In this document: piece after piece, positions 59,018-64,000 of the stretch
How the letters are laid out: each line of letters starts with the position of its first letter
Position numbering within the stretch: the stretch's first letter is position 1
Assembly: GCF_900580865.1 (NCBI RefSeq)
Contig: NZ_UTBZ01000130.1
Location: 61,466-125,465, forward strand
From: Pseudomonas viridiflava
Lineage (GTDB): Bacteria > Pseudomonadota > Gammaproteobacteria > Pseudomonadales > Pseudomonadaceae
DNA: 64,000 nt
Reading direction: 5' to 3'
Program-made: the position numbers and the translations under genes
Notes under the pieces: generated by a model
Databases searched by the model: none
Told to the model about the DNA's origin: nothing
The model's input: only the letters and a program-made list of their open reading frames with translations

Positions 59018-60679
59018 TCACACGTGAACAGAATTGGCGGTGGTCTCACTCAATTCTATTTTTATGCCGTATCTCCTTTTCAGCTTTTCGTCATGCGTGA
59101 CGATGATCAAGTTGGGTGTGCGAAGAGCCAGCCATTCAACGATTTTGTGTGCGGTTCGTTCATCAAGCGCCGCAGTGGGTTCATCCAGTATCAGCGTGGA
59201 TTTTTCTCTTAAAATCGCTCGGCCGATAGCGATTCGCTGTCGTTCACCACCACTCATGCCGCTGCCTGAAACGTCTATCTGTGTTGCAAGCAGAGCATCA
59301 CCGTCCGCGCCTTGTCGCGTGAATCCGAGCAGTTCGACAATCTCCTTCAGCCTCTTTTGGCAAACGTTATCAGCGCCATACAGCAGGTTGTCTTCGAGCG
59401 TACCGGACACAAGCACCGGTTTCTGTGGCGCGACGGAAACCTCTGACAGTATGTGTTCACTGACTGCCTCACTGATCGGGTGCCCCCTGTAAAAGGCTGT
59501 CCCTGTATCAGCTTCTTCAAGGCCCAAAAGGATGTTTATCAGCGTAGTTTTTCCCGCGCCTGACTTTCCGGAGATGATATTTACGCCAGAAATCAGCTGG
59601 CCGCTGATGTTGTTCAGGATTGTTTTGTTGTCCTTGGTCAGTGATACACCTGTAAGCGTGAAGCCTTCGACGTTTTCGTGATGCTCCGGGTGATACTGCT
59701 CTTTGATATCTTCCTCAATGTATTTGATGCCGTCGTTCAATGACATGAGGTGGGCTTGAAGGTTGAACAGGGTGCCCGCCAGCAAATGTAACTGCATGGT
59801 GAACAGGGTGATGTATCCAACGATCATGACGAAATCGCCGGCAGTGAAATTTGCGCGGTAGTACAGGCCGGATAGCAGTATGAAAAATGTCAGTACTGCG
59901 CCGATCGCTAAGCCTTGGCAGGCAATTCGAATGCCCATGCGTAGGTTGGCGTCTCTGATGGTTTTGACGTAGTTGTCAAAAAAGCTCCTGCCAAGGGTGA
60001 GTTCCTTGGGAAGGCTGTTGTTGATCTTGATGTCGTACACCCTGCCAAGCCTTTCAACCGTATAGCTTGAAAGATTGTTATCCGCCTCGAACAAGGCTCG
60101 ATGAATACTTGAACTGGCTTTGGCGACGTAGATGGCTAAACAGGTCAATGCGACGCAAGCAACAAGAAACAGCATCGCGTATGCCGCGCCCATGATGGTG
60201 TAAAGCACGCTGATGGCGACAAGGATCTCGACCGCAATGGGAACGATTGTCCAAAAAACGCCTACGGTCACCAAGCTGAAACTGCTCGCAGACCTGTTGA
60301 TGTCAGCCGCTACATACCCAGGGTCGAGCCCCTGCTGTTTGCTGTGTGAGTACTGAAATATCCTTGTGAGGATGGTTTCGTGAAGGGTTGCGTCGCACTT
60401 GGCGAGTACCCACGCCGAAAAAACACCACGAACGCTGGAAAGAACTTGTGAGGCTGTCCAGAGTAGGGCGTAGCAACCTGCAAATAGTAGGAAATGGGTG
60501 GTTGCGTCCGAAGCTCCGTTAAAGGTGTTTGCGGCATTTCTCAGTAGCACTGGAAGAAGGGAGTTAAGCGCGCTGCTGAATATGAACAGTGCGGATACGG
60601 AGATGAAACTGGCGGTAAACCATCGGTAGTTGCTCGATATTATTTTGAAGCTTTTCAGATAATGGCTGACCCAGTTCAT
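59018..60679 (-). CDS. ABC exporter, fused permease and ATPase
   Basis: A 553-residue exporter. Six hydrophobic segments in the first 310 residues, then an ATPase domain with Walker A NIISGKSGAGKTTLINILLG, signature SGSGMSGGERQRIAIGRAIL, Walker B TLILDEPTAALDE and switch His IIVTHDEKL. The Q loop is VAPQKPVLV. It is shorter than lipid exporters and resembles peptide or secondary-metabolite exporters. More A+T-rich than its surroundings. Its ATG overlaps the stop of a short upstream frame (ATGA). Confidence 0.87.
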   Translation of the reverse strand: MNWVSHYLKSFKIISSNYRWFTASFISVSALFIFSSALNSLLPVLLRNAANTFNGASDATTHFLLFAGCYALLWTASQVLSSVRGVFSAWVLAKCDATLHETILTRIFQYSHSKQQGLDPGYVAADINRSASSFSLVTVGVFWTIVPIAVEILVAISVLYTIMGAAYAMLFLVACVALTCLAIYVAKASSSIHRALFEADNNLSSYTVERLGRVYDIKINNSLPKELTLGRSFFDNYVKTIRDANLRMGIRIACQGLAIGAVLTFFILLSGLYYRANFTAGDFVMIVGYITLFTMQLHLLAGTLFNLQAHLMSLNDGIKYIEEDIKEQYHPEHHENVEGFTLTGVSLTKDNKTILNNISGQLISGVNIISGKSGAGKTTLINILLGLEEADTGTAFYRGHPISEAVSEHILSEVSVAPQKPVLVSGTLEDNLLYGADNVCQKRLKEIVELLGFTRQGADGDALLATQIDVSGSGMSGGERQRIAIGRAILREKSTLILDEPTAALDERTAHKIVEWLALRTPNLIIVTHDEKLKRRYGIKIELSETTANSVHV

Positions 60680-60801
60680 ATGAATCCATTCTTGATCGGG
60701 TGATTGCGAGCTGCCTTACGATAGATTTTGCCTTCACGCCACACAAGTCGGTGAGATCCGAGGTGGTTGTAGGGGATTGCCTGCAACGTTGTAGTTTGCA
60801 A
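60676..60801 (-). CDS. Possible short frame coupled to the ABC exporter
   Basis: A 41-codon frame from TTG 60801 reads AIPYNHLGSHRLVWREGKIY and ends ARNHPIKNGFI with TGA overlapping the exporter ATG. The overlap suggests that something is translated into this point. No ribosome site precedes the TTG, and the frame is closed by TAA a few codons further up, so it could be the tail of a decayed gene. It is in the place where an exported peptide would be coded. Confidence 0.28.
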   Translation of the reverse strand: MQTTTLQAIPYNHLGSHRLVWREGKIYRKAARNHPIKNGFI

Positions 60802-60902
60802 GGGCGGCTTTTAAGTGGCATGCACCTTCTAGCCATTGGTGAACGCCGGGGCAGGATGACCGGCAACAGGAACCGATTCTTACATCCAGGGACGCAGCAT
60901 TT

Positions 60903-61267
60903 ATGCAATCTGCTTTTTCGCAAGTCACCGAGCGTTTGAACAACCGCCGGTTTTCCGTGGCGAACAACGCTCAGGGGTTGTCCGATGCTCGCACGGTGTT
61001 TCACTACTTCGTCGAGGGCGAGGCAGTTTGGGGGACTTATGCGGGTGGGCATATTCGCATGGGCAACCAGGTTGGGCGCGTGACCGGGCCTGACAGTATC
61101 GAGCTGCTTTATCAGTGCATCACCACGGATGGCGAGATCCGCGCGGGTTGGTCGCGGGGCGTGGTGGGGTTGATGAGGCGGGGCGGACGACGTTGCGGTT
61201 TGTGTGGGGGTGGTTGTCGGGGGCCGAGGGTGGCGGGGAGTCGAGTTATGTTGAGGTGGTCGCGTAG
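60903..61267 (+). pseudogene. N-acetylglutamate-synthase-like small protein, frameshifted
   Basis: ATG 60903 (AGGGAC upstream) opens MQSAFSQVTERLNNRRFSV, ARTVFHYFVEGEAVWGTYAG and LLYQCITTDGEIRAGWSRGV. It then runs into an Arg/Gly-rich nonsense tail. One extra G in the GGGG run near 61166 restores VDEAGRTTLRFVWGW and ESSYVEVVA with a stop at 61267. This fits the small Pseudomonas proteins loosely labelled N-acetylglutamate synthase. As given the gene lacks one base; it may be a true mutation or a consensus error. Confidence 0.7.
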
Positions 61268-61298
61268 CCGATGGTTTTTAGCTACGCGAACCCTTCAA

Positions 61299-61934
61299 TT
61301 ACGGCAAATCCAATGAAGTCTTACTCACGGCAGCTACATCCCAAGTCCGCATCACCTGCGTAATCGCCGCATCAATGCTCTCAATCGGCGTGTCATCCCG
61401 AGCAAGGATGGAAATCCCCTGCAGGAAACTGTCGAACACCGTCGCCATCGCGGCTGCGTTCGTGTCGTTTACTAAAAGTCCCTCACTCACACCACGCTCG
61501 GCACACGCCACAATCCCGGCGCGGGTTCGGGCGCGGGAGTGGGTGAGGGCTTGAGCGACGTGGGCGTTTTCCGGGCTGGGTGCGCTCATGACGCCGAGGG
61601 TGACCATGCAGCCTTTCGGATGGCCGTCGTCGCATTGCATGCGCGCTGACTGGCGCAGGGCGGTTTCGATGGCTTGGCGTGGTGGCAGGGTTTCGTCCCA
61701 CAGGCATTCGGTGACTTGGGCGAAGGTCGTCAGGTAGCGCTGCACGCATTCGTCGAACAGGGCTTCTTTGGAGCCGAACGCGGCGTAGAAACTCGGTGCG
61801 GAAATGCCGCCGCCCAGTTCAGCCTTCAACAGTGAAAGGGATGTCGAGTCGTAGCCGTGTTGCCAGAACAATTGCATGGCCTGGTCGACGGCGTCGTCGC
61901 GATCGAATGCGCGGGGGCGGCCGGTTCTGGCCAT
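61299..61934 (-). CDS. TetR family transcriptional regulator
   Basis: A 211-residue protein with the TetR DNA-binding domain at the start (DRDDAVDQAMQLFWQHGYDS; TSLSLLKAELGGGISAPSFY; AAFGSKEALFDECVQRYL) and a helical ligand domain. GAGGAGTTTTTGCT precedes ATG 61934. It is divergent from the MFS gene and two similar 13-bp sites lie between them, so it probably represses both. Confidence 0.9.
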   Translation of the reverse strand: MARTGRPRAFDRDDAVDQAMQLFWQHGYDSTSLSLLKAELGGGISAPSFYAAFGSKEALFDECVQRYLTTFAQVTECLWDETLPPRQAIETALRQSARMQCDDGHPKGCMVTLGVMSAPSPENAHVAQALTHSRARTRAGIVACAERGVSEGLLVNDTNAAAMATVFDSFLQGISILARDDTPIESIDAAITQVMRTWDVAAVSKTSLDLP

Positions 61935-61970
61935 AGCAAAAACTCCTCGGAAAGTGATTTGGATACTAGT

Positions 61971-62038
61971 CGATACATAAGTCGTTGACAACGGGCCTCG
62001 GCTGCCGCCAGTATTTTATATCGATCGGTACGTAAGTC
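61971..62038. promoter_or_regulatory. Direct repeats in the tetR-MFS intergenic region (likely operator)
   Basis: CGATACATAAGTC (61971-61983) and CGGTACGTAAGTC (62026-62038) differ at two positions and are 55 bp apart, close to five helical turns. They occur nowhere else in the window that I noticed and lie between divergent regulator and transporter genes. Confidence 0.55.
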
Positions 62039-62065
62039 TGAATTTCCAAACTCAAGGAGTTTCCC

Positions 62066-63283
62066 GTGACACCCTCAATGACTCTATCGGCAGCGCCAAA
62101 ACGCCTGCCCATCGGCGCCTTGCTGGCGCTGGCCATGACCGGTTTTATCTGCATCGTCACCGAAACCCTGCCCGCCGGGCTGTTGCCGCTGATCAGCGAA
62201 GGCTTGGCGATTTCGCCTTCGATGGCCGGGCAGATGGTCACCGCTTACGCGCTGGGCTCGGTGCTAGCGGTGATTCCGATGACCATCGCCACGCGCAGCT
62301 GGCGTCGGCGCAATGTGTTGTTGCTGACCATTGTCGGTTTTCTGCTGTTCAACTCGATCACGGCGCTGTCGTCGCACTATGGCGTGACGCTGGTGGCGCG
62401 TTTCTTTGCGGGGGTGGCGGCAGGGTTGGCGTGGAGTTTGTTGGCCGGTTATGCGCGGCGGATGGTTGAGCCTGATCAGCAGGGCAAGGCGTTGGCGCTG
62501 GCCATGGTCGGTACGCCGATTGCCTTGTCACTGGGCGTGCCGCTCGGCACTTGGCTGGGTGGCTTGGTCGGGTGGCGTACGACGTTCGGGTTGATGTCGG
62601 CCCTGACCTTGATGCTGATCGTTTGGGTGTTGGTGAAGGTGCCGGACTATCCGCCGCAGCCTGCGCATCAGCGTCTGTCGTTGCGCCGCGTGTTGACCAC
62701 GCCGGGTGTGCGGCCCGTGCTGGCGGTGGTGATCAGCTGGATGCTGGCGCACAACATTCTCTACACCTACATCGCCCCGTTTGTGGCGCCGGCGGGGTTG
62801 GCCGATCGTGTGGATCTGGTGTTGTTGGTGTTCGGCATTGCCGCGCTGGCGGGGATCTGGCTGACGGCCAAATTGGTTGAACCGCTGTTGCGCAAGACTG
62901 TTCTGGTGAGTCTGGCCACGTTTGCATGGGTGTGCGTGGGGTTCGGCTTTTACGGACGGGTGCCGGAGGTGATCTATTTGGGCGTGTTGGTGTGGGGATT
63001 GAGTTTTGGCGGTGCGGCGACGCTGTTGCAGACGGCTCTGGCGGATGCGGCGGGGGATGGCGCGGACGTGGCGTTGTCGTTGAATGTGGTGGCGTGGAAT
63101 AGCGCGATTGCTGGCAGCGGCGTGGTCGGCGGTGTGCTGCTGGATCGATGGGGTGTTGCCGCTTTCCCATGGGCGATGGTGGTGTTGGTGGCGGTCGGGT
63201 TTGTGATTGTCTGGAGTGCTCGCGCGCATGGGTTCAGAGCGGGACCGCGTGGGGCGGGAGCGGCGGCCGTGGGTGGACACTGA
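62066..63283 (+). CDS. MFS transporter, drug/sugar efflux (DHA1) type
   Basis: A 405-residue protein with 12 hydrophobic segments, starting LPIGALLALAMTGFICIVTE and TLPAGLLPLISEGLAISPSM, AGQMVTAYALGSVLAVIPMT, then VARFFAGVAAGLAWSLLAGYA (motif C region) and MVGTPIALSLGVPLGTWLG. The pattern is that of arabinose/purine-type efflux proteins of the DHA1 family. It is under the divergent TetR regulator. Substrate unknown. Confidence 0.88.
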   Translation: MTPSMTLSAAPKRLPIGALLALAMTGFICIVTETLPAGLLPLISEGLAISPSMAGQMVTAYALGSVLAVIPMTIATRSWRRRNVLLLTIVGFLLFNSITALSSHYGVTLVARFFAGVAAGLAWSLLAGYARRMVEPDQQGKALALAMVGTPIALSLGVPLGTWLGGLVGWRTTFGLMSALTLMLIVWVLVKVPDYPPQPAHQRLSLRRVLTTPGVRPVLAVVISWMLAHNILYTYIAPFVAPAGLADRVDLVLLVFGIAALAGIWLTAKLVEPLLRKTVLVSLATFAWVCVGFGFYGRVPEVIYLGVLVWGLSFGGAATLLQTALADAAGDGADVALSLNVVAWNSAIAGSGVVGGVLLDRWGVAAFPWAMVVLVAVGFVIVWSARAHGFRAGPRGAGAAAVGGH

Positions 63284-63401
63284 AGTGCTCGCTCTGAGAT
63301 GACGTTGGGTGTCAGATCAATGTGTTTTTGATGCGCTGGCGTCATCGCTGGAAGGCCAGCCTCCACAGGGCTGGTTTTTCAACACTGGTCATTTTTTGAA
63401 G

Positions 63402-63523
63402 TGCGCAAGAAGTTGCGCAGTGAAGTTCTTTTTTTCTCGGGTGAATGCTCTGTAGCCCTTTAACTACGTGGCCTCCAGCCAAGTGCGCAACTTCTTGCAC
63501 ACCACTGCGCAAGAAGTTGCGCA
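63402..63523. repeat. Three copies of an 18-bp palindrome upstream of hcp
   Basis: TGCGCAAGAAGTTGCGCA at 63402-63419 and 63506-63523 (identical), and TGCGCAACTTCTTGCACA at 63484-63501, the same unit in reverse orientation with one change. Arms TGCGCAA/TTGCGCA are perfect around GAAG. Copies 2 and 3 lie 4 bp apart head to head; copy 1 is 64 bp away, across a T-tract. They lie 170-290 bp before the hcp start. Confidence 0.85.
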
Positions 63524-63622
63524 CTTTCCCTTGTTTTTCATTGGCTTAATCACAGGAAAAGATCAGTCGATGAGCTCGGGGCCTTGATCTGTATGGGTTG
63601 CATAAAGGCTGGCATGAAGTTT

Positions 63623-63659
63623 GATGGCGCATAGCCATCCTTTCAGGCAATGGTGCCTG
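63623..63659 (+). promoter_or_regulatory. Two tandem hairpins in the hcp leader
   Basis: GATGGC-GCATA-GCCATC (63623-63639) and CAGGCA-ATGG-TGCCTG (63644-63659) are perfect 6-bp hairpins 4 bp apart, ending 33 bp before the hcp start codon. They could be protein-binding or stability elements in the 5' untranslated region. Confidence 0.55.
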
Positions 63660-63692
63660 AGAGGTATGTCTTTCAAGCAAGGAGAGCATCCC

Positions 63693-64000
63693 ATGGCAAC
63701 ACCAGCGTACATGTCGGTTACCGGTGAAAAACAAGGTCTGATCACCGCCGGCGCATTCACCGCCGACTCCGTTGGCAACACCTACCAGGAAGGCCACGAA
63801 GACCAGGTTATGGTGCAGGCTTTCACCCACGACGTGATCATCCCGCGTGACCCGCAATCCGGTCAGCCAACCGGTCAGCGCGTGCACAAGCCAGTGGTGA
63901 TCACCAAGGTCTACGACAAGGCTTCGCCACTGCTGCAAGCTGCTCTGACCTCCGGCGAGCGCATGAGCGAAATCGTTATCCAGTGGTTCCGTACTTCTGC
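63693..64000 (+). CDS. hcp: T6SS tube protein Hcp (truncated by the window end)
   Basis: ATG 63693 after AAGGAGAGCATCCC opens MATPAYMSVTGEKQGLITAG, followed by NTYQEGHEDQVMVQAFTHDV, DPQSGQPTGQRVHKPVVITK and RMSEIVIQWFRTS. This is Hcp, the hexameric ring of the T6SS tube and export receptor for small effectors. About 102 codons are inside the window, and the end lies outside it. It is an orphan here, separated from the two PAAR modules, but it could serve them. Several palindromes and two hairpins precede it. Confidence 0.95.
   Translation, partial: MATPAYMSVTGEKQGLITAGAFTADSVGNTYQEGHEDQVMVQAFTHDVIIPRDPQSGQPTGQRVHKPVVITKVYDKASPLLQAALTSGERMSEIVIQWFRTS

Noticed and set aside
1..64000. CRISPR array, prophage, integrase, tRNA attachment site
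   Set aside because: No regularly spaced repeats, phage structural genes, recombinase or tRNA were found on either strand. The islands were therefore not assigned a mobile-element class.

Overview
The window is a G+C-rich stretch of a Pseudomonas chromosome, most likely from the P. fluorescens complex. The signs are REPIN-type repeats, several Pseudomonas-restricted small families (three intact DUF6124 genes plus one fragment, and two DUF6555 genes), a DHCW cupin, a FecI/FecR/TonB-receptor signalling cassette and orphan type VI secretion (T6SS) genes. No rRNA, tRNA, CRISPR array, integrase or complete insertion sequence was found.

Layout. 1-6.1 kb: an amino-acid-oxidase-type flavoprotein with a MocR regulator, a hemerythrin, and a vitamin B12 uptake operon (btuB, a [2Fe-2S] ferredoxin, a BtuF-like binding protein) behind a cobalamin riboswitch. 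6.2-14.4 kb: an ECF sigma factor, its FecR partner and a siderophore receptor behind a probable Fur box, then a 1272-residue autotransporter. 14.4-21.4 kb: mostly metabolic and hypothetical genes. 21.6-28 kb: an accessory region built around DUF6124. A T6SS PAAR / toxin-44 / immunity module, with the effector split by a frameshift, lies between two diverged copies of a unit of about 950 bp; a truncated DUF6124 and a papain-like orphan lie to its left. 28-50.2 kb: metabolic, transport, c-di-GMP, GFA, HEAT-repeat, thioesterase, glycosyltransferase, ABC, TspO, GNAT and AraC genes, plus a phosphatase-autotransporter fusion. 50.4-55.7 kb: a 2OG-Fe(II) oxygenase, then an A+T-rich island with a GHKL ATPase, a large PRTase-like protein and a GIY-YIG-like nuclease, which has the look of an undescribed defence or conflict locus. 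55.7-58.2 kb: a second T6SS module (PAAR, peptidoglycan amidase, immunity) next to a third DUF6124 copy. 58.3-64 kb: an ABC exporter, a frameshifted small gene, a TetR/MFS pair and the start of hcp.

The most interesting signal is RNA. Each of the three intact DUF6124 genes has a leader of roughly 290 nt. In all three an upstream arm is complementary to the arm holding the Shine-Dalgarno sequence, although the arm sequences differ completely between copies. A second helix also covaries. A TTGGTAG/CTACCAA triplet (TTAGTAG/CTACTAA in one copy) lets a middle strand pair with either an upstream or a downstream partner. This is what a translational switch would look like. Two of the three DUF6124 genes lie directly downstream of, and in the same orientation as, nothing but their own leader, and each PAAR operon starts just beyond a DUF6124 3' end, so effector cassettes and DUF6124 loci travel together here.

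Several genes (PAAR/toxin-44, a 60-codon gene near 33.1 kb, a small gene near 61.2 kb) appear to lack one base. These may be true mutations or consensus errors.
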